This document shows positions 23,826-35,274 of a stretch of 64,000 bases of DNA, in pieces. The DNA lies in contig JAMYHX010000158.1 of the NCBI GenBank assembly GCA_025529335.1, positions 1-64,000 of the forward strand. The letters run 5' to 3'. A program made the position numbers and the translations under genes. The notes beneath the pieces were generated by a model. The model made no database searches and was not told where the DNA came from. It saw only the letters and a list, made by a program, of their open reading frames with translations. Positions within the stretch are counted from its first letter, which is position 1, and each line of letters starts with the position of its first letter. The stretch is from Rhizopus sp. PT2906. Its lineage: Eukaryota; Mucoromycota; Mucoromycetes; Mucorales; Rhizopodaceae.

Positions 23826-25092
23826 TTAAATATGAGTTTTGCTTAACTTTTCAACCAGCTCCTCTTCTTGGTCTTTATCTGGTAGAGGTGTCTGTGACTC
23901 TGCCTCTCTAGCTTCCTTCACAATCTCGTCTTCTTCTTCTTCTTCTTCTTCTTCCTCTTCCTCTTCCTCTTCTGAGTCTATTTCTTCCATATCATCTAAT
24001 TCATCTAAGGCATCTTCATGATCCCATTTTGCAAGAGCTTCCTTTAATATATCAACAGCAGGATCTGACTCGTCAAACCGATTTCCGTTCAATTCGACTT
24101 TTTCAAGCAAGTTCAAGTGTCCCTTTACTGCATCTGCCAAGATTCTGATCGCATCTGCTTGAATTTCATTATACTGAGCCATCAATTCACGTAACTGAGT
24201 ATTTTGACGAAGTGCGCCAAATACACAGATACTGCCCTTCCTTGAAAGCAAACAATCAGATACATTCAAGACTTCAAGTTGTGGCCAGCTTCCAAGGGCT
24301 GCTGCAAGAGCCTTGGAACCCTTGACGGTGAATGTGTTGTCTTGAAGATCCAAGTGTTTCAAGTTTTTACATTCTCTTAAGCCTTCGACGATGGTGCAGA
24401 TACCATCAGAGCGAATACCATTTTGAGGCATACGGACGACCTCAAGGGTACCATGAGAAGCAAAGGCACGAGCTAAAGCCTTGGAGGACCCATCCTCAAG
24501 ACGGTTACGACCACAGATGATGGTGCGAAGAGAAGAAGTGCGGTTTTCGGCCTTGGCCTTATCTGCATTAGCCTGAAGTGCCTGAGCGATCATCGTTCCT
24601 CCACCGATGCCGAGTCCGTTGTTGTTGAGGCGTAAGGTTTGAAGTGTCTTTGTGTTGCTCAAGAAGTCAATCAAGGGTTGTGCACCAGCTGGGCCAAATG
24701 CATTATCAGACAAGTCTAACTCTAAAAGATCCACTTGTTCAAAAGCGTCACAAAGTGCCTTAAGGGCCAGGGGAATTTCTGATAATAAACGACCTGTGAA
24801 AATATCGGATAGTAAAGCTTGCTATACAACTTTCAAATAAGTTTAAGTGTAGTTACGACAATCAATAACAAACCTTGAGCTTGGTCTTTGTCTTTAATGC
24901 CTCAGCTAAGGCTTGACCTGCTTCAACACCAATTGTGTTGCCACTCAGCTTGATAACTTCAAGATCATCCATTTGATCAATTGTCTCTACAAATTCTTTT
25001 ACATCTTCAGCCGTGTTTAACTTTAAGCCCTTTCCGGCAATAGAGAAAACCGTGTTATTTTCAAGAGTGTATTCGTTAATGGCAGTAACCAT
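23826..25092 (-). CDS. rna1: RanGAP (Rna1), GTPase-activating protein for Ran
   Basis: Two exons, 24874-25092 and 23826-24821, give 404 residues. The junction yields KLKQALLSDIFTGRLLSEIP, the diagnostic block before the first leucine-rich repeats of Rna1. About ten LRRs follow (ELDLSDNAFG, TLRLNNNGLGIGG, TIICGRNRLEDG, HLDLQDNTF, VELNGNRFDES), then an acidic tail of roughly 20 consecutive Glu/Asp, then EAESQTPLPDKDQEEEL. Rna1 stimulates GTP hydrolysis by Ran in the cytoplasm to power nuclear transport. The donor is GTTTGT, a less common form. The tail is encoded by a CTT/CCT trinucleotide run (about 23930-23970). It converges on the endopolyphosphatase gene with 17 bases between stops. Confidence 0.93.
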
Positions 25093-25210
25093 GTTTAAAA
25101 AATATAAAGAAAGAAAAAAAAAAAATTGTAAAGAGGCACTCGCTTTTTTAATTTTTTTTTTTGTTTTGTTTTCGTGTATGAAAAATCAAGGAAATAAAGA
25201 AATACTTTTA

Positions 25211-25987
25211 TTATTGTCTTAGTGCTTTTAATCTTTCAGTCAATAATCTATCTTCGTCCTTTTCTTTATGTTTGGAAGCTGCTTCACCCAATAGTTTACT
25301 TGGTTCTAATTCATTCAAGGTACCGTTTAATTCCAAACCATGTTCATCAGCCACTTGTTGCATGAGTGACTCAACTTCATCTTGTGGTGTATTTAATGTT
25401 GTTGTGCCTGCCATTGCACCTTCCATATATCCTGTTTGAACATCCAAGTCTTCAAATTGAGATTCAAACTTGTCCATGACCATAGAAATCTAATAGAGTT
25501 CAGTAACAAGTTTACTACTTTTATAATAATTACTTGTTCCAAGTTCATTGTCTCCATTGCTCGACCCATTCCTTTAACCACATTGGCCATGGAAGTAGAG
25601 ACCTTTCTCATGGTAATAGCCGTCTGTACACGACTGGCCACTGCGTCAATACGTGAAGATAACTTGAGCAAGTTGAGTGATTCATTCTTCTTTCGGATAG
25701 CATTCGATGCATAGATACGAGCACCTTCCATATTACCATCTTGTATAGCTTTCTTTAACTTGTTCTTTTCTGTTTGTTCATCTTTTTGACACCGTTTTGA
25801 TTGCTTATTTAGCTGCTTGGCTGTAAACTAGTAAAAACAAGTTGACAAAAAACAAGGGCTTTTGTTTATTTTTCTAATCTAACCTTTAACTGAAAGAGTT
25901 GGTCTACAAGATAAAGATAAGAATAATAAAGTTATAATCTAGTCAACACAATTTATATTTCTTTACTTTACTTTCTAAGCCGTTCAT
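25211..25987 (-). CDS. did2: ESCRT-III protein Did2/CHMP1
   Basis: Four exons, 25972-25987, 25884-25903, 25534-25827 and 25211-25489, give 202 residues. The first two exons are only 16 and 20 bases, but joined they give [20 protein letters not shown], matching the start of CHMP1 proteins. The basic N-terminal helices ([35 protein letters not shown]) are followed by the acidic half ([38 protein letters not shown]) and a C-terminal MIM1 helix ([11 protein letters not shown]) for Vps4 MIT-domain binding. Did2 helps recycle ESCRT-III at endosomes and at cytokinetic abscission. Its stop lies about 120 bases from the RanGAP start; both genes run the same way. Confidence 0.93.
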
Positions 25988-26798
25988 TTATATGAAAATA
26001 TTAAAATGAGGTAGAAAAAGAGAGAGGAGGGGGGAAAGTAGATAAAAAGTGTGATTTGTTTGTGTACGTCATGGCGGACATTAAGCGTGGTGTGTAACAG
26101 GTCCCTTTCCTGCAGAGCTTATTATTAAAAAGATTAAAACTAGTCCAAAGAACATACAAAGGTTAGTCCAATGATCTGAAATGTTAAAGCATTTGAGTAA
26201 TAACTATGATTCAGATAATGCAGAGTAATTCAGGGCGTAAGGGGGGAAAGGGGTATCAATTGTTGATGAACATATAAAGTACATCTCTGTGAAGGATAAA
26301 CAATGTGTACACTCAAATAAAATAAAGCAGTATAGATGCAGCACACCAAGTCAAATCACTGCATCATTATTAAGGAAGCTTCTATGTAGAAATACACAAG
26401 CCACCGTTAAGATCTGGTGTTATTGTTTATCTTTTTTGTGTTCATCTCTTTACGGTTTGACATCCCCTCCTCTTTTTTTGTATTAATGCATTGGTTTTAT
26501 TCATAGATTGTATTATTTATTATATAAACAGTCAATGCTATTATCTCTCTCTCTCTGGTTCTCTCTCTGCCTTGGTGTATATACATCTAATGTAAATATA
26601 TCAAAAAGGGCCGTGTCATCATGCATGAATAGGTCCCCCAAGGATCTATTTGAATAAGGTCAAGCAATAATCTCAGATACCCAATAGAATAACACGCTAC
26701 TTAATCCTGTATACATAATTATTGTGCTTTTGAAACGTTTGTTTATAAACACCAATGCACATGTTTTCTCTCTTTTTCTTCTTTCTTTCTTACATATC
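25988..26798. other. Intergenic, divergent promoter region
   Basis: Spacer between divergently transcribed did2 and the VTC-like gene. It contains a short CT-rich repeat (about 26546-26570) and a pyrimidine leader before 26799. The open frame 26289-26486 has no coding features. Confidence 0.6.
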
Positions 26799-29288
26799 AT
26801 GGACAGTGTCATTGATCATTTACCCTTATCTTGGCTTCCTTTACCAGTCACCCAAAGCGCCCTATCAGACGTTGCACGAGCCTGTGTATCAAACACATCC
26901 TTTGAACAAGAATTTAAAGAGCTTAAATATGCCCCTTGGAGGTTTTCATACTTGGATTACTATCAGCTACAACGAGACATCACCACCATCTCACTCTCTC
27001 TGACTGTAGCTAAACGATTTGAAGCTGAATGGAGCAAAGTAAATATCAAAGATGGACATCATCTTGATCATCTCTTTTTCTAAATTAAATGAATAGGTTC
27101 ACAGCTTTTTTGTATTAAAAAAGAGTGAAATAGAAAGGCGTATGGCCGCATGCCATTTACTCAAGAAAGAGGATAATCATTCATTGTTGGAACAAGTCAA
27201 AATTATCCAAGCTGATATTCATCGCTTGTACCACTTTGCAAAGTTGAATTATTCCGGCTTTCTAAAGCTATTTATTCTCTACGACGAGCTGTTTGAATCA
27301 CATTCAACTGACCTGTTATTACAGCGCATGATGATAAATAAATCCTTTTGGGACCCATCTATTGTTCTCTTTGAATTTGCTGATCAGCTCAATTACTTGA
27401 TACCACATCCAGTCTGTGCACCCTGTGTACCAAGAGGGAAAATCAAAAAATACTGGGTCCATCCTGACAACGTGTTGGAAGTAATGCTTTATTTATCATC
27501 CAAGGCAATCATACAAAACACGCATCCTTCCGACCTGTACCCAGCCATGAATGAAATCGGCCTTCCCTTATCATATGATTATAGCGCGCATCACCAGCAC
27601 AAGCCATTGATTGCCACAATCAGTGACACCAATAAAGTACAAATAACATCTATATATTTTGATACACCTACATTCGCCAATTACTCTGAAAAAATCGCCA
27701 ATCCGTCTTGTCATGACTCAATAGTGCGTATGAGATATTATGAAAACAAGGATCATGATACAATCAATTTTGTGGCCGTTGAAGAAAAGGGATATGATCA
27801 TAACGTCACCAAGAGTCGATCTCAGCAGACACACAAACGCCTCGGAAAAATCCCTCAATGCAGTCAAGAGTCGATAGTTTCAAACGTTTCAGAGCAGTAT
27901 CAGGGTAATTATAGTAAGATTCATCAAAGGTTTTGGGTAAAGAAGAAACACATGTCAAAGTGGATGAAAGGTAGTTATTCCTTCAAGAAAACCCTCGATA
28001 AACCATGTTGTCAGTATCGCACAAAGGAACCTCAAAGAACTGTCCAACAAATGAAAGATTCGTGTTTCAAGCTAGAAAATCAAGTTCATTCTAAAGAAAA
28101 AGTTCCAGGTAAGAAGAACATGTTTTACCATTTTTGTTCAATCTTGTTTACACGTGTGAGCGATTTTTTTTGTTAGTGTTAAAAATAGCTCAGACACGTA
28201 CTGTCTATCAAGCACATGACTCTCGCTCGACCATCTACCTTGATACGAATATTGTCATGATGCAGCTATCACAAAATGAAACAGGGAATTCGATTCTAGA
28301 GCCTTCGAAATATCCTTACGAGAACTTGTCTAGTCATGAGGCCGTGCGTTTCCCTTATTGTCTTGTTCAGATCATTGGTGATGACTTGCTAGAGCTTCAA
28401 TCTTGTTGCCTATTAGAACCTGCTCATGATTTTTCACTGTATTTACATGGCATTGGCACCTTGTTTTCAGATAAAGTGCATATTTATCCAAAGTGGTTAC
28501 AGAATCCCTTGACGGATGACTTACGACGCACTTCATTCAGAGGAGACCTGCTGTTTGCAGAGGAAAAAAGACAGAGACGAAGCTTTAGCCAGAACTCCTT
28601 AAAAATCAATACGAATACTGTCCATAGCGATAGTGATCAAAGCAGTATTGCTGATACACCTTGGAGTTCTATAACTATTGCTACTATTGTAACCTGTTGT
28701 GATGATGATCCTGATATCAGCCAAGTAAGCCATCATAGTCAGCAACATCTCGACGAGAATAAGCTGTTTGCTCCACTTAGTAGTCATAGTAGCAGATGTT
28801 CTTCATTAGAAACCATTGCCACTTCGCCCTTACTCACACCAAACTCTCAACGAACGTTTGATATAAACTCTCCACTTTTGTCGCCAGCCAGACGGTCATT
28901 TGATTCCTCCTGCAGTTTTGATCATCCCACGTCGTCTCGATCGGACCCTTGGAACTGTAAGAGCTGCAGAGAGCGAAGGTACTCATGTGATCAAGACAAT
29001 TACTTTTTCATCCCAGAGAGACAATTGCAATTAAATCAACCTCCTTCTAAACGAAAACAAGAGCGACCATCATCATGGGTCATATCCATTCTCAATCACT
29101 TTTTCTCTAGTCAGCATTCAAAGGCTCATAGCAGTCTACCTCTTTACCACAAGACAAATTACAGCACATTTTCAAACACACATCGAATAGAACCCAAGAG
29201 ATACCCTATGTTACTAATGTTGCTATGCCTTTTTGTGTCCTTTGGTGTTTCATATCTATTATACTTTATACTCATGATGTTGAAATAA
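26799..29288 (+). CDS. VTC-family protein with SPX and polyphosphate polymerase-like domains
   Basis: Three exons, 26799-27038, 27097-28108 and 28177-29288, give 787 residues. Residues ~30-180 are a divergent SPX domain (ELKYAPWRFSYLDYYQLQRD, HSFFVLKKSEIERRM, KLNYSGFLKLFILYDE). The VTC tunnel domain starts at KKYWVHPDNVLEVM (~198) and includes VRMRYYE (Arg291/Arg293), VEEKG (Lys311), RTVYQ and STIYLDTN. At the block FPYCLVQI the expected catalytic Glu is Gln (~482), so it may be an inactive, regulatory VTC2/3-like subunit. A Ser-rich linker (~510-700) leads to one C-terminal helix (PMLLMLLCLFVSFGVSYLLY) instead of the usual three of VTC subunits. It would act at the vacuole in phosphate sensing or polyphosphate synthesis. 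Start choice: an in-frame Met lies 25 codons upstream. Confidence 0.8.
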
Positions 29289-29300
29289 AAAATAGCAAGT

Positions 29301-29953
29301 TTATTGATTACTATTTTCATCTATTAACCTTTTTACTAATGCTTCTAATTCAAATACGTGGTCATCTCGAGCACCAGGTGAGATTTCCCGTAGTGCTTCA
29401 GCCAGGTTGAGTAAATACTCTGCGTTCCATCCAGAGGGTCCATATGTTTCATAAATCTGTTTAGCCATCTCTTCTAATGGTGCAGGTCCAACATAGGCTT
29501 CATTATCAGTGGTAGCAATATATACCAAGGCCTAAAAGTTCAATAAGGAATGTATCAAGAGATATATAATGTCTGTCTTACATTTTTCACAGCAGGAGTT
29601 TGATCATTTTCTAAGCTATATACATCCACAGTATGAACCGTATATCCATTCTAAGGCATATATTAGATAATGCTTTTATTGTAAATGCCATATACCTTTT
29701 CTCTATGATCCAAGTATGCCCGAGTAGCTTCCACATCATCTGAAGGTATTTTAAATGCTACACCCCAGGTTACTTTATCATGTCCTTCCTTTAAACAATT
29801 TAGTATATTATCCTTTCTTTTCTCCCTCACATTCACCAACTTTACCACACTTTCGATATTTTTCCATTCGTCATAGGGTATTAGCGTAACTACTCTACCT
29901 GGCTTCTCTGGTGTGCCTCGGTGATCTTCACTATGCTATTTAATGCATGAGTA

Positions 29954-29987
<34 letters not shown>

Positions 29988-30230
29988 TATCAAGCATACC
30001 TGCCAGAATCGTCTAACATATCCTTTGATATATCCAACCTTTCTTTTTTTTTTTGTTAAAGGTTAATTACAAGTTCCAAGTAATGAGGTAACATTTTACT
30101 TTGATTCATAATGAATAGGTGGCTTCCAAATCAGTGAACCATAACCAAATACCCAAATACCATGTTCTTTTTCGATTTCTTCAGAGACAGTCTTGATAAA
30201 GTCCTCTTGGCTAGTTTCGGCTGTAACCAT
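29301..30230 (-). CDS. ChaC-type gamma-glutamylcyclotransferase
   Basis: Five exons, 30100-30230, 30000-30042, 29696-29935, 29582-29650 and 29301-29531, give 237 residues. The ChaC nucleotide-like fold signature GIWVFGYGSLIWKPP sits at ~24-38. It is followed by GYIKGYVRRFWQHSEDHRGT across two junctions, PGRVVTLIPY, WGVAFKIP, YLDHREKNGYT (the family's conserved Glu, ~Glu148, is in HREK) and YVGPAPLEEMAKQIYETYGP. Such enzymes release 5-oxoproline from glutathione in the cytosol. The acceptor of intron one is preceded by an A-run, unusual but the only one that keeps the frame. Intron two holds a (TA)n tract. Only 12 bases separate its stop from that of the VTC-like gene. Confidence 0.9.
29956..29985. 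repeat. (TA)n microsatellite inside an intron
   Basis: About 30 bases of TA within intron two of the ChaC-like gene, between the donor at 29999 and the acceptor near 29936. Confidence 0.9.
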
Positions 30231-30867
30231 TGAAAATAAAAAGCTATAGTCATCTTATCTGTTTGTTCTTAACTTTGAATCTCAGATAAGCGGCTGTTTA
30301 ATAATTACATAAATATACAAAAGTGAAAGGGTTTACATAAACTGCTGTATTTGTTCGTTTACCATGCCTATTTGTATATTTTGCCCCTCAATACATTAAG
30401 TATATTATTTATATGCTGTGTGCCTGGATTCTTTCTCAATTTTCTTTATCAGTAGATCAATCTGCTGTTATTTTATATGTATACAAAGACAGCATCATTT
30501 ACTGCTTATATCACATCATCAACATAAATCAAGGATCTGTAAATGGCAACAAATATGAACCAGGGATTTGGTCCTAGTCACACAAATTATTCAATGCATC
30601 ATACAATTATAATTCATGTATTAATCATCCGTGCCATGTTATTAAATGCACGAGTTGATGAGTACCTTTGAGGTTACATTGTGACTTTTTAAAAAATTTC
30701 TGCAAGAAATTTTTAATGATGATTGGCTAATGCTGCCTTTTTAACCTGTTGGGTACGCTTTTTTTTTTTTTTTTTGGAAACATGGCCTAAAGGTTATTTG
30801 TCATTTAATCCATTCTATTATCCAGGCTTTCTTCTCTTCTTTTCTTTCCTTGCATTAAGTGACTTTT
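30231..30867. other. Intergenic, divergent promoter region
   Basis: Between divergently transcribed ChaC-like and ZIP genes. AT-rich, with a T16 run near 30758 and no supported gene. Confidence 0.6.
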
Positions 30868-32212
30868 ATGATCTATACATTCAAACTGTGGTTGCTTATC
30901 CTTCTATCAGCCGTTGTGAAGGCACAAGAAGGTTTGATCTATTGTCTTATTACACGTCAAATGTATTAATGATCTTTTTACTATTTAGCACCTTCAGATA
31001 CAGTTCCAGATGAATGTACAGCAGAACACATAACTGATTATAATATGCCAATGAGAATTGGTGCACTGTTCATTATTCTAGTCACTAGTGCGCTTGGTAA
31101 TTGGAAATAATGATAAATGAACAATTGTATCGGATTGCTAATATATATATATATATATATATATAATCATAGGCATATTTACACCCATCATCATGCATAG
31201 AATATCACCTTATACCAAAGGAAGTAGCAGAGACTGGTTACTCACTATGGGAAAATTTTGTAAGTTGTCAATTCTGAATGAAAGAGGATATCAACTAACA
31301 ACTGTCTCTATAGTCGGAACAGGTGTCATCTTAGCAACCGCGTTTGTACATATGCTTCCCGAGGCATTAGAGAATTTCAGTAGTCCTTGTCTCAGTCCCG
31401 GATGGCAGTCTTATTCCTCCTTTGCCGGTGTGTTTTGTATGATCGCTTCGTTTGCTCTCCAATTGTTAGAACTCGCCGCGGTTGCAAATATCGAAAGACT
31501 CCGTTCGAACAGAATGACCAATCATTCAGCAAACGATATTGAAAAGCAAGAAGCAGGCACTTCTTGCTCCATTAATTCTGATTCAACTGGCTGCACAGCC
31601 AGAACTCCTCCTGCAATACACGATCATGAAGGTCATGTTCACAGCGCTGGATTATTCGAAGAACCAGATGCATTCAAGCATGTCGGAACCTTTATTTTAG
31701 AACTTGGCATTGTCATGCATTCTATCATCATCGGCATCACCTTATCTAATACAGGCAGCGAAGGATTTGTAACGCTCTTAATTGCACTCGTCTTTCATCA
31801 GGTAAAAACCAAAACATGTACATGTCAACTTTTTGCTAATCCCCTCTTTGTTGGATAGTTTTTTGAAGGTGTTGCCTTAGGCACGAGAATTAATGACATG
31901 GATATCAAGGGATGGAAAAAGCCAGTACTGATGGCACTTTTATTCGTCCTCATGACTCCCATCGGTTGTGTCATTGGTATCGGAATTCACTCTTCGTTTA
32001 ATCCTAATTCATCATCGGCTATCCTAGCTTCAGCCATCCTTGATTCCCTTTCAGCTGGCATCTTACTTTACAACGCATATATCTCATTAATGAGTCAAGA
32101 GATTAATCATAATGCAGATTTCCGTAAAACTTCTCTTGGCAGAAAGGCCGTTTGTTTTATCTCAATGTATTGCGGTGCTGGACTCATGGCATTATTAGGC
32201 AAATGGGCCTAG
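30868..32212 (+). CDS. ZIP-family zinc/iron transporter (Zrt1/Zrt2-like)
   Basis: Five exons, 30868-30931, 30989-31096, 31173-31259, 31314-31801 and 31859-32212, give 366 residues. A signal-peptide-like helix (MIYTFKLWLLILLSAVVKAQ) leads to eight predicted membrane segments: MRIGALFIILVTSALGIFTP, FGTGVILATAFVHMLPEAL and others. The TM4 metal site reads ELGIVMHSIIIGITLS and TM5 HQFFEGVALGTR (HQxxE), both formed correctly across the last junction. The loop between TM3 and TM4 has the His-rich metal sensor HDHEGHVHS. Such proteins bring zinc into the cytoplasm at the plasma membrane. Intron two contains a (TA)n tract (31140-31165). Confidence 0.93.
31140..31165. repeat. (TA)n microsatellite inside an intron
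   Basis: About 26 bases of AT/TA just upstream of the acceptor of intron two in the ZIP transporter gene. Confidence 0.9.
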
Positions 32213-32598
32213 ATATATCCTCTTTATACTATATAGCATTTGTAATCATTTCATTCACATCATACTTTGTATATCATAGCAATAAACAGAAAGAGCATGC
32301 ATTGATCTTTATTTAACTAAAATAATAGTGTATTATTCGCTTTATGCTTACCGAGGCGTTAAGAAACTTTTGAGATCTACTTCATATATAGCTTTGTTAG
32401 AATACGCACCATGTTAACAGTTTTTAAAGTAGTTAATTCACTATCTGATATATTTATCTGATCTAATGATCTGATCTTTATTTAATAGTAATCATAGCAA
32501 ACTTGCTTCATTATAATGACACTGTACACGCATTTATATTTTTTAAATAACTCATCTGAGATACCATTTGTATTCCTATGCGGAATGGGTGAATTACA
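32213..32598. other. Intergenic between convergent genes
   Basis: AT-rich spacer between the convergent ZIP transporter and CAF-1 genes; polyadenylation-like AATAAA words (near 32281) but no gene. Confidence 0.5.
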
Positions 32599-34722
32599 TC
32601 ATCTATTTTCTGTTTTTGCTCTTACCTTATCCTCGTCTCTGATCTCTTGAACAGCCACGTCATGAACCATGGCCTGTAATTGAGCTGGTGTGTATTGTCG
32701 AAGAACCTTTTTGGACCGAATCGCACCTAATATCCCCATCATCGTCTTGGATTCATTTTCTACAATTGTTTCAATCAGATCAAACCGTTCGTTTTCGGTA
32801 AGCTTATCCACTTCTTTATCAAAGAACCGAGGATATGTCTTTTGAGGTTCACAAATGGCTACCAAGGGCTTTGAGCTGGTCATGTCGTTCGTATCCTCAT
32901 CATAACTTTCTTCAAGGAATTTGTTGCTATGAAACACAGAGTGATTTAAAAATGCTTTATCTAGGTAAAAATAAATGAGTACGAGCCATTCAAAAAATGT
33001 GTACTCACTTACCTTCTAGCGTACGCAATTTGAAATCAGACAGAGGATGGTTTGCAGGCTCATCCGTTGATTCATAAGAGGGACCAAGGATGACAGGATT
33101 CATAGGAAAATGTTTACTGGTTAACATGGGCCATTTAGCAGGACGACTGACGACTGACATTCTCCTCACAGGACGTACGTCGAGAGAATCTTCATCGTCT
33201 GTAAGATAACCGTCAGGGACAATCCATTTGTCTGCTGGGGTATTTTCATCACGCTTGACCTCTTCCTCTTTATCTTGATCATCCGAGTCACTCTCCAAGC
33301 CGCTTAGACCACTGAATTCTGCATCTGAAGACACCAGGTCATATATATCATCCGTCAGCACATCATGATCCCACTCGGGTTCACTATCAAAGTCATAGAC
33401 CAATAAGTCCATGTCCTTTGCAAATGGGTTCTTGCCATTGACTGTATGACTTGTCTTTGAACAAGTTCCATAATAAGCTGGTCTGACATCCTCATGAAAT
33501 GATAGCAACTTCATCCTTAATTGACACAATTTATCATAGTCATTATTTTCCAATGCTGTCTTTATATCCAGATTGAGTTGATAGCCTCTCTTCTTTTTGG
33601 ATTGCGCAGAGAAGCTGTTGTAAAATCGTTGCTTTAGATCAATGGATGGATCTAGACGAGAATATATAAGAGTAGTAAAGTTTGATGCCAATCGTTTACG
33701 TGAATGACTGATGATGGGAGCAATGGTTGTATAGCGATTGACTTTGAAGGGTGTAAATAGGCCTGATTCTCCGTCTGTCACTGATTCGCTTGGCGTCTTT
33801 AGAATTGTACGAAGCCTTGGTTCATGTATCGAAAGCAACAGTTTTAGCTGTCTGTCTGTGTCTAAACACTGGAAAGCTCTTGTCAATTCTCTAGAGAACT
33901 AATGGATAAGGGATTCATTAGTCTTATTCTGTTTATATTATAACGATATTACTCTTTTTCTTTCATCTCTCCTGGATGCAGCTGCTGTCTGTATGCCTGA
34001 AGGAAAGTTTGTAGGATCATGCGCTTGCCATCGGTAAAATGAAAATCTCTAGGGAGAGGGGTCTACTCTTAGTTACAACAAACGATACATTATCTGCTGA
34101 TGCTTACGTCTGGTATAGCCGATGGAGCACCTTCTAATAATAACACCACATCACCTAGTCCATATCTTTCCTGATAGGCTGTCACTTTGATGATGTCTTT
34201 TACTACTTTTAGAAATGATTCGCTCGCTAGATCCTTGTTAGTCTTTTTGTCTTTTTCTTTCTTTCTTTGCTTTACTTTTCTTTCCAAATGGAGTTAAAAT
34301 TTGATTTATTCGTTCTGCAAGTGTGTCTAGTGGCTCGTCGCTAGGAATGGTTTAGTTTAAACCTTGAATATTCTCTTTTATTTACCTATCATGCGCTAAT
34401 ACAGCAAACAGTTCAAAGAAATCATATGGAATATTTTGAGCAGTAACAGTGTTGTCTTGATTCTCAAAACTAGCTCTCCAGTCACGGAATCTCATGATTG
34501 CTGTAAAAAGATCATTAAAACAAAGAAATATATATACTTCTGTAATCTTTTTTCACACCATTTGTTACTGAATTATGATTTTCTGTTTTTAATCGTTCCT
34601 GTTGAAAGTTGACGTGCCCATCTTTGAGAGTGAAGAACTCCTGTTTTATTACTATTATTCACCTTTATGAACAAGGCAACAACAATGTTATGTACCTCAA
34701 TCTCTCCAAGTTGTTTAGGCAT
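32599..34722 (-). CDS. Chromatin assembly factor 1 large subunit (p150/Cac1-like)
   Basis: Eight exons (34696-34722, 34559-34640, 34386-34500, 34276-34340, 34108-34226, 33953-34048, 33013-33898, 32599-32960) give 583 residues. The diagnostic part is the CAF-1 ED region: MKLLSFHEDVRPAYYGTCSK followed by NPFAKDMDLLVYDFDSEPEW and acidic DVLTDDIYDLVSSD, which contacts the H3-H4 partner subunits. DGYLTDDEDS and the C-terminal acidic and Tyr/Pro blocks (TYPRFFDKEVDKL, KVLRQYTPAQLQ) also fit. CAF-1 deposits H3-H4 behind the replication fork with PCNA. The start has EIEEFF, loosely PIP-box-like. Intron four is 49 bases and its acceptor (CTAACAAGGATCTAG) is the only one that keeps the frame. A long basic/acidic KER helix is not obvious, so this copy looks short. 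Confidence 0.82.
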
Positions 34723-34956
34723 TTCATAAATTGATTAAAGTTTTCACTTTTTTTTTTGTTACTGCATTTTATGCTTTTCTAAAATAAGAAAAATTTTATT
34801 GGCCAATTGAGAAAATGTAACTGAATTAATGAGGATTTGACAGCCAGGGACGAATGCAGCAAGTCTTATTTTTTATTTCTTTCTTTTTTAACAACAAACT
34901 GCTGTCTGTTGACTCTTTACTGTTTTGATCAAAGTATGTAAAGTATCTCAGGTTTA

Positions 34957-35274
34957 GTGAAAAAGACTTTTGATTCAGCATTTGCAAAAACAATAACAAA
35001 AGTGATAAGGGATGTTCAAGACCAGCTGTTAGAGATATCTCAATTAGCAGAAACTTATGAAAAGAAACTGTTGGAAAGACTGATCAACTTAATCCACTAC
35101 CTGTCAGCAAGCAAAATCAAAGAAGAAAGGATAGGGGAGTCTGAGCTGCGGAACATCATACCATCACCCTCATCTGGTAGCATTGTTTTCAAACCTGGGG
35201 AAAGAAATGTCCTGTTATGGTATATAAATAAAGCTACCAATGATTATAAAAGAGGTAGGTCAGATGTATTCTAA
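34957..35274 (+). other. Orphan ORF fragment, unrecognised
   Basis: Open frame of about 105 codons following an acceptor-like CTCAGGTTTAG; no ATG at its beginning. It predicts a helical segment (VQDQLLEISQLAETYEKKLL) and the block EERIGESELRNIIPSPSS, ending LLWYINKATNDYKRGRSDVF. The second half recalls in style a large zygomycete family of repeat-like unknown proteins with ESEL and RPD words, but this is only an impression. It may be a decayed copy. A second open frame at 35488-35715 has no visible connection. Confidence 0.25.
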
